A stretch of DNA of 64,000 bases from Mesorhizobium tamadayense. Lineage in GTDB: Bacteria > Pseudomonadota > Alphaproteobacteria > Rhizobiales > Rhizobiaceae. The stretch is taken from contig NZ_RQXT01000006.1 of assembly GCF_003863365.1 (NCBI RefSeq), forward strand, positions 1 through 64,000, written 5' to 3'. Both the position numbers and the translations under genes were made by a program. The notes under the pieces were generated by a model. It worked only from the letters and a program-made list of their open reading frames with translations. It was not told the DNA's origin and ran no database searches. Positions 7,783-17,304 of this stretch are shown here, piece by piece; positions within the stretch are counted from its first letter, which is position 1; each line of letters starts with the position of its first letter.

Positions 7783-8991
7783 ATGCACAGAGACATTCCA
7801 GCGCGCCGGCACCGCCGGGCCGGGCTGTTTGATCGCCAGCCGCGCCAGCGTTTGCATCATCCCAACTTCGAGATCCGCGACATGCAGGGCTGGAAGTCCA
7901 TCGAGGCGGAAGGAAAGCTGCCCGAGGACGGCTGGCGCAAGGAACAGAAATGGGCGCTCGACATGGGTCTGCCGGGATCGGATTCGATCATCGACAAGTC
8001 GATCCCGACATTCGCGCGAGGCGAGTTGCCGCATTTCGCCGGCATCAACACCTTCCTCAAGGCGCCCTATGTCGAGAACGTCCGCGATGTCGGCAGGTAT
8101 GACGCTGCCGTCATGGGCATTCCCTTCGACAGCGGCACCACCTACCGCCCGGGAACACGTTTCGGGCCGCAGGGGATCCGTCGCATCTCGGCACTCTACA
8201 CGCCTTACAACTACGAGCTGGGTGTCGATTTGCGCGAGCAGATGACGCTGTGCGACGCCGGTGACGTCTTCACCATCCCAGCCAATCTCGAAAAGAGCTT
8301 CGACCAGATCACCAAGGGCGTCAGCCACGTGGCCTCGTCGGGCGCGCTGCCGATCATGCTGGGCGGCGACCATTCAATCGGCTTTCCTTGCGTGCGCGGC
8401 ATCGCCGACGTGACCTCCAAGCGCATCGGCATCATCCATTTCGACCGCCACATCGATATCCAGGAAAAGGATCTCGACGAGCGCATGCACACGACGCCCT
8501 GGTATTGGGCGACCAACCTGCCGAATGTCTCGGCCACCAATCTGGTGCAGCTTGGCATCGGCGGCTGGCAGGTGCCCCGCTATGGCGTGGCCGAGGCCAG
8601 GAAGCGCGGCACCAACGTGCTGACGATTTCCGACATCGAACAGATGGGGCTGGAGAAGGCGGCGGAGATCGCGCTCGAGCTCGCATGGAAGGACACCGAC
8701 GCCGTATACATCTCCTTCGATGTCGACAGCATCGATTGCGGTTTCGTGCCGGGCACGGGCTGGCCGGAGCCTGGCGGCTTCCTGCCGCGCGAGGCGCTGA
8801 AGCTGCTCGGGCTGGTCTCGGCGCCCGGCATCTGCGGGCTGGAAGTGGTCGAGGTTTCGCCGCCCTACGACACCTCGGACATCACCGCGCTGTTCGGTGT
8901 GCGGGTCGTCGTCGAGGCGCTCGGCTCGATGGTCGCGCACGGCAATCTCGGTAAACACAAATCCATCATCGACAAGCCGACGAGCTTTTGA
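7783..8991 (+). CDS. gdmH: Ureohydrolase family protein, probable nickel-dependent guanidine hydrolase
   Basis: A 402-residue arginase/agmatinase-fold enzyme, about 80 residues longer than typical agmatinases because of an N-terminal extension. All six metal ligands are visible: H197 (GGDHS), D221, H223 and D225 (FDRHID), and D313 and D315 (SFDVDSID). It departs from agmatinase at two conserved places: DAHxD is DRHID, and the segment after SxDxDxxD reads CGFVPGTGWPEPGG with W327. These changes, the guanidine riboswitch and the nickel-related genes after it point to hydrolysis of guanidine to urea and ammonia. Start ATG has SD CGGAGG. Agmatinase or guanidinobutyrase activity is the main alternative. 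Confidence 0.87.
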   Translation: MHRDIPARRHRRAGLFDRQPRQRLHHPNFEIRDMQGWKSIEAEGKLPEDGWRKEQKWALDMGLPGSDSIIDKSIPTFARGELPHFAGINTFLKAPYVENVRDVGRYDAAVMGIPFDSGTTYRPGTRFGPQGIRRISALYTPYNYELGVDLREQMTLCDAGDVFTIPANLEKSFDQITKGVSHVASSGALPIMLGGDHSIGFPCVRGIADVTSKRIGIIHFDRHIDIQEKDLDERMHTTPWYWATNLPNVSATNLVQLGIGGWQVPRYGVAEARKRGTNVLTISDIEQMGLEKAAEIALELAWKDTDAVYISFDVDSIDCGFVPGTGWPEPGGFLPREALKLLGLVSAPGICGLEVVEVSPPYDTSDITALFGVRVVVEALGSMVAHGNLGKHKSIIDKPTSF

Positions 8992-8993
8992 CC

Positions 8994-9527
8994 ATGCACG
9001 ATGATCATCATCACCACAGCCATGACCATGCCGACGGCCACCATCACGGGCCGAACGGCCATCACCACCATCCGCACCCAGTCGGCCACAACGGGCCGGT
9101 CGGCAAGCCATTGCAGTGGCAGACCCCGCATCTGCCGCGCGAACATGCGCCCGAGCCCGCCGACCCGCGGACGACGGATCTCGATCTTGTCGAAGTCGCC
9201 TTTCTCGACGGATTTTCACGGGCGCCTGACCCCTCCAGTTTCCTGCGCCTCGCCGGCATTCCGTTCCTCGGCGAAACCGCCGACGGCATGCGGCTGCATC
9301 TTCTGCGCGTCGAGACGCAGGACATGGTCGATGTCGGCGCCGTCATGCCGCTGATCGGTGGCGCCGGCGTGACCTACAATCCGCTGCCCGCGAAGCTGAC
9401 GTCACACCGGCGCCGACTGGCATTCGTCTACCATGACGGCAATGGCCAGCGGCCCCTCGATTTCAGCGAGGCACGGCTTCTGATCGACAGGTCCGCAGCG
9501 GCCGAAATCGCTATGCGCGGACAGTGA
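8994..9527 (+). CDS. Histidine-rich protein, putative nickel handling/accessory factor of guanidine hydrolase
   Basis: A 177-residue protein whose first 34 residues contain 16 histidines, mostly in HHHH and HHH runs broken by Asp, Gly and Pro. The C-terminal 130 residues look folded (for example DLVEVAFLDGFSRAPDPSSF and RRRLAFVYHDG) but match no family I recognise. No P-loop (HypB/UreG-like), CxxC pair (HypA-like) or signal peptide is visible, so it should be cytoplasmic. The gene begins two bases after the hydrolase stop, so the two are coupled. Known guanidine hydrolases need nickel accessory proteins; this one is inferred to store or deliver Ni2+. An in-frame TTG at 8988 is a less likely start. 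Confidence 0.7.
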   Translation: MHDDHHHHSHDHADGHHHGPNGHHHHPHPVGHNGPVGKPLQWQTPHLPREHAPEPADPRTTDLDLVEVAFLDGFSRAPDPSSFLRLAGIPFLGETADGMRLHLLRVETQDMVDVGAVMPLIGGAGVTYNPLPAKLTSHRRRLAFVYHDGNGQRPLDFSEARLLIDRSAAAEIAMRGQ

Positions 9528-9575
9528 ATGCCGGCTTTGACTCGGATCCTCCCCCTTTTCACATAGGTTCAGACC

Positions 9576-10169
9576 ATGAACAGAATGCTTTCGATTCTCA
9601 CCAGGCTTGCTCCGGCGGCCACGGCGACTCTCATACCGTCACTGGCCTTCGCTCATAGCGGCGGCTTTCATGTCCACGGCCTTCTGAGCGGCCTTCAACA
9701 CCCGCTGGCCGGCATCGACCATCTGCTTGCGATGCTGTCGGTCGGCATCATTGCAGCGCGAACCGGCGGCAGGGCCGCCATCCTCGTGCCGGCGTGTTTC
9801 GTCGCGGCGATGGTCACGGGGGCCATGCTTGGGATCGCTGGTATCGGCTTGCCATCGCTGGAGTCCGGGATCGCGCTGTCGCTGGTGATTTTCGGCGCCA
9901 TGGTTGCGCTCGCCAGGCCGTTTCCGCTTGTCTTCGCCGCAACGCTGACGGCGCTCTTCGGCCTCTTCCACGGCAACGCCCATGGTCTTGAGATTCCGCA
10001 GACGGCCGGTGGCATGGCCTATGCGATGGGCTTCCTGGCCAGCACCTCGGCTTTGCACGCGACCGGAGTACTGGCCGCCCTGACGTTGCGGAGCAGGCCG
10101 GCAGCCATCCGCGCGGCAGGGATCGGCACCTCGCTGGTCGGAGTAGCGCTGGCCGCGCAGCTCTTTTGA
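9576..10169 (+). CDS. hupE: HupE/UreJ family nickel permease
   Basis: A 197-residue membrane protein with an N-terminal signal-like helix ending LAFAHSGGFHVHG. It has the family hallmark HPLAGIDHLLAM near residues 46-57 and a second conserved His cluster FGLFHGNAHGLE near 130. About six hydrophobic segments are seen. HupE/UreJ proteins sit in hydrogenase and urease operons and bring in Ni2+. Here, downstream of a ureohydrolase and a His-rich protein, it suggests nickel supply for guanidine hydrolase. It is 48 bases after the preceding stop, with no strong SD. Confidence 0.9.
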   Translation: MNRMLSILTRLAPAATATLIPSLAFAHSGGFHVHGLLSGLQHPLAGIDHLLAMLSVGIIAARTGGRAAILVPACFVAAMVTGAMLGIAGIGLPSLESGIALSLVIFGAMVALARPFPLVFAATLTALFGLFHGNAHGLEIPQTAGGMAYAMGFLASTSALHATGVLAALTLRSRPAAIRAAGIGTSLVGVALAAQLF

Positions 10170-10208
10170 ACCGGCGGCTCAGGGATCGCACGAACAGGAG
10201 GCGGAGCC

Positions 10209-10289
10209 ATGCCCAGGCCATTGACGATCTGGCGGCGCATTCGAGAGCTGCTGTACCAGATCTTGAAGGTACGAGCCGAACGGCTCTGA
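10209..10289 (+). CDS. Possible 26-residue basic small protein
   Basis: ATG 10209 is preceded at ideal distance by AGGAGG (10196-10201), the strongest Shine-Dalgarno in this area. The 26-codon frame encodes a basic peptide starting MPRPLTIWRRIRELL and ending RAERL, which could be an amphipathic helix. It lies 40 bases after hupE and could be the last cistron of the guanidine operon. It could also be a leader peptide, because its 3' end overlaps the first strand of a predicted structured RNA. No family is recognised. Confidence 0.4.
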   Translation: MPRPLTIWRRIRELLYQILKVRAERL

Positions 10290-10361
10290 CCGCATTTGCC
10301 CGGCAACCCCCACCGTACGGGACCCGGTGTTACGGGCCTGTGCGACCGGAGATTGTTCGGC
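10275..10361 (+). ncRNA. Candidate structured RNA of unknown class
   Basis: A 7-bp closing helix pairs GCCGAAC (10275-10281) with GTTCGGC (10355-10361). Inside are CCCGGCAACCC (10299-10309), a CACCG/CGGTG hairpin and GTTACGGG, ending ACCGGAGAT. The GGCAACC...GGTGxTA arrangement recalls the core of the S-box (SAM-I/IV) riboswitch clan, but the rest does not fit a class I can name. The remaining gene-free sequence to 10491 shows nothing recognisable. Confidence 0.4.
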
Positions 10362-10491
10362 TTGAAAACAACGAATGGCCATCGGGTACCGCCAGGCGGC
10401 TCCGCAGGATCCCGTGACCCCAATCACATGGATTTGTCCGCGCGGCACCGGCTTTCACGCCTCCGCGACGGAATGAGCCATCTTAACAATG

Positions 10492-10506
10492 TTGACTATC
10501 GCTATC
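10492..10506. promoter_or_regulatory. Iron-responsive operator (RirA/IRO-type, TGA-N9-TCA)
   Basis: TGACTATCGCTATCA fits TGA-N9-TCA, the iron-responsive operator bound by RirA in rhizobia. It overlaps a TTGACT -35-like hexamer (10491-10496) and lies 59 bases before the start of a ferric-iron binding-protein gene, so repression under iron sufficiency is expected. Confidence 0.55.
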
Positions 10507-10564
10507 AGGTATTGATAGGTGCAGCCGTCGCCCGAGGCGGACCACCAAGATCAAGGACCATGCC

Positions 10565-11569
10565 ATGAAATATGCTCTTTCCACCCTCGCCGGCGCCGCG
10601 CTGGCGCTCGGCCTGATCGCCGGCCCGGCCCTGGCCGAGGATGCCGGCATCATCGTCTACAATGCCCAGCACGAGAGCCTTGCCAAGGAATGGGCGGCGG
10701 GCTTCACCAAGGAAACCGGCATCAAGGTGACGTTGCGCAATGGCGGCGATAGCGACTTCTCCAACCAGATCGTCGCTGAAGGCGCCGCGTCGCCGGCCGA
10801 TGTGTTCCTGACCGAGAATTCGCCGGCCATGGCGCTCGTCGAGGCGGCCGGCCTGTTCGCGCCGGTCGACGCCGACACCCGCGCCCAGGTGCCGCAGGAA
10901 TACCAGCCCTCGACCGGCAAGTGGGTGGGTGTCGCGGCACGCAGCACCGTCTTTGTCTACAACAAGGACAAGCTCAAGGAAGACCAGCTGCCGAAATCGC
11001 TGCTCGACCTCGCCGATCCGAGCTGGAAGGGCCGCTGGGCCGCCTCGCCGTCCGGAGCCGATTTCCAGGCCATCGTCAGCGCCCTGCTCCAGCTCAAGGG
11101 CGAGGCCGCGACCACCGACTGGCTGAAGGCGATGAAGGACAACTTCACAGCCTACAAGGGCAACAGCACGGTGATGAAGGCGGTCAATGCCGGCGAGATC
11201 GATGGCGGCGTGATCTATCACTATTACTATTTCGGCGATCAGGCCAAGACCGGCGAGAACAGCAAGCATATCGGGCAGCACTATTTCAAGAACCAGGACC
11301 CGGGGGCGTTCGTGTCAATCTCCGGCGGCGGCGTGCTGGCCTCGAGCAAGCATCCAAAGGAAGCCCAGGCCTTCCTGAAGTGGGTGACCGGCAAGGGCGG
11401 CCAGGAGGTTTTGAAGACCGGCACGTCGTTTGAATACGCGGTCGGCAAGGGTGCGGAGTCCAACCCGAAGCTGGTGCCGCTGGCCGACCTGCAGGCGCCG
11501 AAAGTCGATCCGGCGACGCTGAACTCCAAGAAGGTCATCGACCTGATGACGCAAGCCGGCTTGCTTTAG
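10565..11569 (+). CDS. fbpA: Ferric iron ABC transporter substrate-binding protein (FbpA/FutA-like)
   Basis: A 334-residue periplasmic protein with signal peptide [16 protein letters not shown]...ALAE. The mature domain begins [19 protein letters not shown], a typical ferric-binding transferrin-like fold. The iron-binding tyrosine cluster is visible in [11 protein letters not shown] near residue 223. It would capture Fe3+ in the periplasm for the permease and ATPase encoded downstream. An IRO-type operator precedes it and an intrinsic terminator follows it, both fitting a binding-protein gene made in excess. Confidence 0.92.
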   Translation: MKYALSTLAGAALALGLIAGPALAEDAGIIVYNAQHESLAKEWAAGFTKETGIKVTLRNGGDSDFSNQIVAEGAASPADVFLTENSPAMALVEAAGLFAPVDADTRAQVPQEYQPSTGKWVGVAARSTVFVYNKDKLKEDQLPKSLLDLADPSWKGRWAASPSGADFQAIVSALLQLKGEAATTDWLKAMKDNFTAYKGNSTVMKAVNAGEIDGGVIYHYYYFGDQAKTGENSKHIGQHYFKNQDPGAFVSISGGGVLASSKHPKEAQAFLKWVTGKGGQEVLKTGTSFEYAVGKGAESNPKLVPLADLQAPKVDPATLNSKKVIDLMTQAGLL

Positions 11570-11601
11570 TTCGCGTTCGTCCTAAAAGGACAACCGACCG
11601 T

Positions 11602-11643
11602 GCTCCTGCGGGAATTCGCTTTCCGCGGGAGCGTTTTTGTTTT
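11602..11643 (+). terminator. Intrinsic terminator between fbpA and fbpB
   Basis: GCTCCTGCGGGA pairs with TTCCGCGGGAGC (one G-T pair) around a short loop and is followed by GTTTTTGTTTT. It lies 100 bases before the permease gene, so part of the transcripts should stop here, giving more binding protein than membrane parts. Confidence 0.8.
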
Positions 11644-11742
11644 GGAGATGGCCTCGTCGATGACGATCAGCTGCCTTTCCGGCCGCGTTCGCGGTGCATC
11701 GGATCGCCTTCGTCCTTCGAGCCTGGCGATGCATTCCTTCTG

Positions 11743-13317
11743 ATGGCATCCGCGATCGACCTCACGCCTTCAGGCTTGCCGGGTGCCGCAGGGCAGAGCC
11801 GTCGGTCCACGTCGTGGATCACGCTTGCCGCCGTCCTCGTCTCGCTGATCGCGCTGCTGCCGCTCGCCTTCATCGTCTGGACCGCGATCCAGTCCGGCTG
11901 GGAGACCGTGCTGGCGCTGATCTTTCGCGCTCGCGTCGGCGAGCTTCTGGCCAACACCATCCTGCTCGTCGTCGTGACTGTGCCGATCGCCATCGTGCTG
12001 TCGGTGGCGCTCGCCTGGCTGACCGAGCGCAGCGACTTGCCGGGCAATCGCTGGTGGTCGTGGCTGTCGGTCGCGCCGCTCGCCATCCCGGCCTTCGTCC
12101 ACAGCTACGCCTGGATCAGCCTGGTGCCGGGTCTGCACGGGCTGTGGGCGGGGGTGCTGGTCTCCGTCATTGCCTATTTTCCGTTCCTCTATCTGCCGAT
12201 CGCGGCGGCGCTGCGCCGGCTCGATCCGGCGCTTGAGGATGCCGCGGCCGCCCTTGGCCTCGGCCCATGGCGCGTCTTCGCGCGTGTCGTGCTGCCGCAG
12301 TTGAGGCTGGCCATCTGCGGCGGCTCGCTGCTGATCGGCCTGCACCTGCTTGCCGAATATGGGCTTTATGTCTTCATCCGCTTCGACACCTTCACCACGG
12401 CGATCGTCGACCAGTTCCAGTCGACCTTCAACGGCCCGGCGGCCAACATGCTTGCCGCCGTGCTGGTCTCCTGCTGCTTCGTGCTGCTTGCCGTGGAGGT
12501 GATCGTGCGCGGCGAGGAGCGTTATGCGCGCGTCGGCTCCGGCGCCGCGCGCCAGCAGCAGCGCGCCGGGCTGGGTCGCGCCACGTTGCCTTGCCTGCTG
12601 CTGCCTGCCGGCACCGCGCTGCTTGCGCTCGGCGTGCCCTTCGTCACCGTCGGCCGCTGGCTGCTCGCCGGCGGCGCGGACGTCTGGCGTTGGGACGAGA
12701 TCGGCCTGGCGCTCGGCCAGACGCTGTTGCTTGCCATCGCCGGCGCGCTGCTTGCCACGATCGCCGCGATGCCGATGGCCTGGATCTCGATCCGCGCGCC
12801 GAGCCCCTTGCAGCGCCTGCTGGAGAGCTGCAACTACATCGTCGGCTCGTTGCCTGGTGTCGTCGTCGCGCTGGCGCTGGTCACCATCACCGTGCGCGTC
12901 GCCTTGCCGCTCTATCAGACGCTCTTCACCATCCTCTTCGGCTATTCGCTGATGTTCCTGCCGCGCGCGCTGGTCAGCCTGCGCGCCTCGATCGCGCAGG
13001 CGCCGGTGGAGCTCGAGCGCGCCGCCTCGAGCCTCGGCCGCCCGCCGCTCAGGGCGCTATGGTCGACGACGATCCGGTTGTCGGCGCCGGGTGCGGCGGC
13101 CGGCATGGCGATGGTGGCGCTCGGCATCACCAATGAACTGACCGCCACGCAGATGCTGGCGCCGAACGGCACCCGGACGCTGGCGATGGCTTTCTGGTCC
13201 TACAGCGGCGAGATCGACTATGCCTCGGCCGCCCCTTACGCCTTGATCATGGTTGCGATGTCGCTGCCGATGACCTGGGTGCTCTACGTCCAGTCGAAGC
13301 GGATGGCCGGCCGATGA
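11743..13317 (+). CDS. fbpB: Ferric iron ABC transporter permease (FbpB-like, two fused domains)
   Basis: A 524-residue polytopic protein with two tandem permease domains of the binding-protein-dependent type, as usual for FbpB/SfuB/FutB. EAA-like loops are seen near [25 protein letters not shown] in the first half and [19 protein letters not shown] in the second. About 12 hydrophobic segments are present. It overlaps the ATPase gene by four bases (ATGA at 13314), so the two are translationally coupled. Confidence 0.92.
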   Translation: MASAIDLTPSGLPGAAGQSRRSTSWITLAAVLVSLIALLPLAFIVWTAIQSGWETVLALIFRARVGELLANTILLVVVTVPIAIVLSVALAWLTERSDLPGNRWWSWLSVAPLAIPAFVHSYAWISLVPGLHGLWAGVLVSVIAYFPFLYLPIAAALRRLDPALEDAAAALGLGPWRVFARVVLPQLRLAICGGSLLIGLHLLAEYGLYVFIRFDTFTTAIVDQFQSTFNGPAANMLAAVLVSCCFVLLAVEVIVRGEERYARVGSGAARQQQRAGLGRATLPCLLLPAGTALLALGVPFVTVGRWLLAGGADVWRWDEIGLALGQTLLLAIAGALLATIAAMPMAWISIRAPSPLQRLLESCNYIVGSLPGVVVALALVTITVRVALPLYQTLFTILFGYSLMFLPRALVSLRASIAQAPVELERAASSLGRPPLRALWSTTIRLSAPGAAAGMAMVALGITNELTATQMLAPNGTRTLAMAFWSYSGEIDYASAAPYALIMVAMSLPMTWVLYVQSKRMAGR

Positions 13318-14396
13318 GCTTCCTCGAACTCAGCGGCGTGGCGAAATATTATGGCCCGGTGGCAGCACTCGCCGGCGTCGACCTCACCGTCGAAAGCGGC
13401 AGCCGCACCGCGATCGTCGGGCCCTCCGGCTGCGGCAAGACAACCCTGCTCCGGCTGATCGCCGGCTTCGAGGCGCCTGACCGTGGCCGCATCGCGCTCG
13501 ACGGCAAGGTGCTCGCCAATGGCGGCGCGGCCGTGCCGGCGCATCGCCGCGGCATCGGCTTGGTGGCGCAGGACGGCGCCCTGTTCCCCCATCTCACCAT
13601 CGCCGACAATATCGGTTTCGGCATGCCCCGAAACGCCGAGAAGCGCGCCGAGCACATTGTCGAGCTCGCCTATATCGTCGGGCTGGACAAGGCGATCCTG
13701 AAGCGCCGTCCGCACGAGCTTTCCGGCGGCCAGCAGCAGCGCGTGGCGCTTGCCCGCGCCATGGCGATGAAACCCCGGCTGATGCTGCTCGACGAGCCGT
13801 TCTCTGCGCTGGACACCGGACTTCGTGCCTCGATGCGCAAGGCGGTGGCCGAGCTTCTGGAGGACGCCGGGATCACCACCATCCTGGTCACCCACGACCA
13901 GGCCGAGGCGCTGTCCTTCGCCAGCCAGGTGGCCGTCATGCGCGACGGCCTGTTCTCGCAGGTCGGCACACCGCGCGAGCTCTATTTCCAGCCCAAGGAC
14001 AGGATGGTTGCCGAGTTCCTCGGCGACGCCATCATTGTGCCGGCCAAGATCGCCGACGGCTTTGCCATATCGCCGCTCGGCCGCATCGCCGTCGACACCG
14101 CCGAGCGGCGCGACGTCGCCCGCATCATGCTCAGGCCCGAGCAGGTGCTGCTCAAGCGGACCTCGCGCGAGGGCATGTCGGGAACGCCGGACATGCTGTT
14201 CGGCGAGGTGACGGACTCCGAATTCGCCGGCTCGGTCTGCACCATCGCGGTGCGGCTGCTCAACAGCCCCGACCCGCCGGATGCCGCCGCGATCGGCAAC
14301 ACACCGCTCATCCTGCGCAGGACCGGCATGGACGCGCCCTCGGTCGGCGAGATCGTGCGCCTCACCGTCTCCGGCAAGGCGCACGTGTTTGTCTGA
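13314..14396 (+). CDS. fbpC: Ferric iron ABC transporter ATP-binding protein (FbpC-like)
   Basis: A 360-residue ATPase. Walker A is GPSGCGKT near residue 39, the Q-loop is in [11 protein letters not shown], the signature is [14 protein letters not shown] and Walker B is [14 protein letters not shown]-terminal regulatory TOBE-type segment follows (from about residue 240, with [10 protein letters not shown]). The gene ends the fbp operon and converges on the phosphoesterase gene, with only 24 bases between the stops. Confidence 0.92.
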   Translation: MSFLELSGVAKYYGPVAALAGVDLTVESGSRTAIVGPSGCGKTTLLRLIAGFEAPDRGRIALDGKVLANGGAAVPAHRRGIGLVAQDGALFPHLTIADNIGFGMPRNAEKRAEHIVELAYIVGLDKAILKRRPHELSGGQQQRVALARAMAMKPRLMLLDEPFSALDTGLRASMRKAVAELLEDAGITTILVTHDQAEALSFASQVAVMRDGLFSQVGTPRELYFQPKDRMVAEFLGDAIIVPAKIADGFAISPLGRIAVDTAERRDVARIMLRPEQVLLKRTSREGMSGTPDMLFGEVTDSEFAGSVCTIAVRLLNSPDPPDAAAIGNTPLILRRTGMDAPSVGEIVRLTVSGKAHVFV

Positions 14397-14420
14397 AACG
14401 GCGGGTCGGCGCGCTTCCTC

Positions 14421-15217
14421 CTATCGCACCCGCTCGCCTGTCTCCGGCGACCAGAGCGGCCAACTCTCCAGGAAATCGTGGCTGTGCACGACGACGCGCT
14501 GCCCATCGATCAGGATGATCGAATAGGCCGGCGGCGCCTGCTCGACCACCTCTTCGCCGACCAGGTCGAGCATGAAACGGGCGTGCAGGCCGCGCTGCGC
14601 CGAGAACGGGATGCCGGCGACAGTGCCGGCGATGTCGCGATGGACATGGCCGAAGAAGATGTAACGGACATTGCCGTGCCTCGTCAGCACGTCGACGAGC
14701 CGTTGCGGCTCCTCGAGCCCGAGCGGGTCGAGCAGGGTGAGACCGAGCTCGACCGGCGGGTGGTGCAGGAAGAGATAGGCGGCCTTACCCGCCACCTCGG
14801 CGAGCCTGGCATCCAGCCAGGCAAGCCGGTCGTCGCACAGTTCTCCGGTGACGCGGCCTTCGGCCAAGCTGTCGAGGAAGACCAGCCGGCCCTCGGGTGT
14901 ATCGAAGACCGATTGCACGAAGCCGTTGCCGTCGGTTCCGTTTTTCGGGAAGGCAGCGATGAGGTTAGCGCGGCGGTCGTGGTTTCCGGGCAGCAGCCGG
15001 CAAGGCACGGAAAGCCGGCCGAGCGCCGTTTTCAGATCGGCATAGCTTTGCGTTCGCCGGACTCGGTCAGGTCGCCGGTGAAGATGCAAAGCGCGGCATC
15101 GCCATGGCGGGCGTTGATATGGTCGATACAGCGGTCGAGCCGCTCATGCAGGTCCACGCCAAAGCGGACCTCGCCCCGACGACCGAGATGGACGTCGGTA
15201 ACCTGGATGACTTTCAT
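14421..15217 (-). pseudogene. Metallophosphoesterase (cyclic-nucleotide/glycerophosphodiester type), frameshifted
   Basis: Two overlapping reading frames together make one calcineurin-like phosphoesterase of about 265 residues. The first (ATG at 15217) gives MKVIQVTDVHLGRRGEV and CIFTGDLTESGER. The second carries the rest: YADLKTALGRL, GNHDRR, LFLHHPPVE and FFGHVHRD. The metal ligands DxH, GD, GNHD and GHxH are all intact, only in two frames. The break is at about 15046-15052; one missing base after GAACGC would restore the frame. This is either a recent inactivating deletion or a sequence error. It follows ugpC in the same direction, so a role in hydrolysing glycerophosphodiesters or cyclic nucleotides is plausible. 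Confidence 0.8.
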
Positions 15218-15269
15218 TCCGTGAACCTCTATCGATCTTGCAAAGCCAGCCCTAGCCAACCGAAGGCGA

Positions 15270-16370
<1,101 letters not shown>

Positions 16371-16382
16371 TTTATCGTCTCC

Positions 16383-17297
16383 CTATTTTTCGGTGGCGAT
16401 CAGGCCGCGCACGAACCAGCGCTGCATCAGCACCACGACGATCAGCGGCGGCAGCATGACGATCAGCGTGCCTGCCATGGCGATATGCCATTCCGGCGCG
16501 CCGCCGACATTGGGAATGAGCTGCTTCAGCTCGGTCACCGCCGTCGCATGAGACTGATCGGTGGTGATGAGCAGCGGCCACAGATACTGGTTCCAGGCCC
16601 ACAGGAACATGATGGTGCCGAGCGCCGCCATGTTGTTGCGCGACAGCGGCAAGAGGATGTCGATGAAGAAGCGCAGCGCACCGGCGCCGTCCATGCGCGC
16701 GGCTTCCGTCAGTTCATCCGGCACCGTCAGGAAGAACTGGCGGTAGAGGAAGGTGCCGGTGGCGGTGGCGATCAGCGGCATGATCAGGCCGGTATAGGAG
16801 TTGAGCAGCCCCAGGCTGAGTTGGACCTGAACGCCGAAGATCTTCTCGATCAGCCAGCTGATCCCGGTCACGTCCATGATTGCCTGATAAGGCGACAGGA
16901 CATTGGCGACCACCGCATAGGTCGGCACGATGCGCACTTCGAGCGGCAGCATCAGCGTGACGAAGATCAGCCAGAAGATCAGCATCCGCCCGGGATAGCG
17001 GAAATAGACGATCGAAAAGGCTGTGAGCGCCGAGATGATGACTTTGCCGGCGGCGACGCCAGCCGCCATGACGAAGCTGTTGAAGAGCTTAGGGCCGAGG
17101 TCGGCCGTCGTCCAGGCCGTCTTGATGTTGACGAAGAAGTCGCTGCCCGGCAGCAGCGACATCGGCACGTCGTTGACGTCCTTCAGATTGTGCGAGGCGG
17201 CGATCGCCACGATCACGAACGGCGCAATGCAGAAAACGAAGCCGGCGAACAGTATGAGATGCGTGAAGAAGTTGAGGATCGGGGTGCGCTCGACCAT
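16383..17297 (-). CDS. ugpE: sn-glycerol-3-phosphate ABC transporter permease UgpE
   Basis: A 304-residue MalG-type permease with six predicted helices. The N-terminus is MVERTPILNFFTHLILFAGF, and the cytoplasmic EAA loop contains ELTEAARMDGAGALRFF followed by LPLSRNNMAALG. Residues NQYLWPLLITTDQSHATAV are typical of UgpE. The gene is eight bases after ugpA and 12 bases before ugpC, in one operon. Confidence 0.92.
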   Translation of the reverse strand: MVERTPILNFFTHLILFAGFVFCIAPFVIVAIAASHNLKDVNDVPMSLLPGSDFFVNIKTAWTTADLGPKLFNSFVMAAGVAAGKVIISALTAFSIVYFRYPGRMLIFWLIFVTLMLPLEVRIVPTYAVVANVLSPYQAIMDVTGISWLIEKIFGVQVQLSLGLLNSYTGLIMPLIATATGTFLYRQFFLTVPDELTEAARMDGAGALRFFIDILLPLSRNNMAALGTIMFLWAWNQYLWPLLITTDQSHATAVTELKQLIPNVGGAPEWHIAMAGTLIVMLPPLIVVVLMQRWFVRGLIATEK

Positions 17298-17304
17298 GGC
17301 GGCC

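Noticed and set aside
7783..8991. Agmatinase (speB)
   Set aside because: Motif changes at DAHxD and the PGTG loop, the long N-terminal extension and the nickel/guanidine context argue against it. Only an assay can exclude it fully.
8994..9527. HypB/UreG/CobW-type GTPase chaperone
   Set aside because: It has the His-rich tail of some HypB proteins, but no GxxxxGK[ST] P-loop or other GTPase motifs are present.
10296..10568. 90-codon frame running up to the fbpA start
   Set aside because: It crosses the structured RNA and the IRO box, has no ribosome binding site and no family features.
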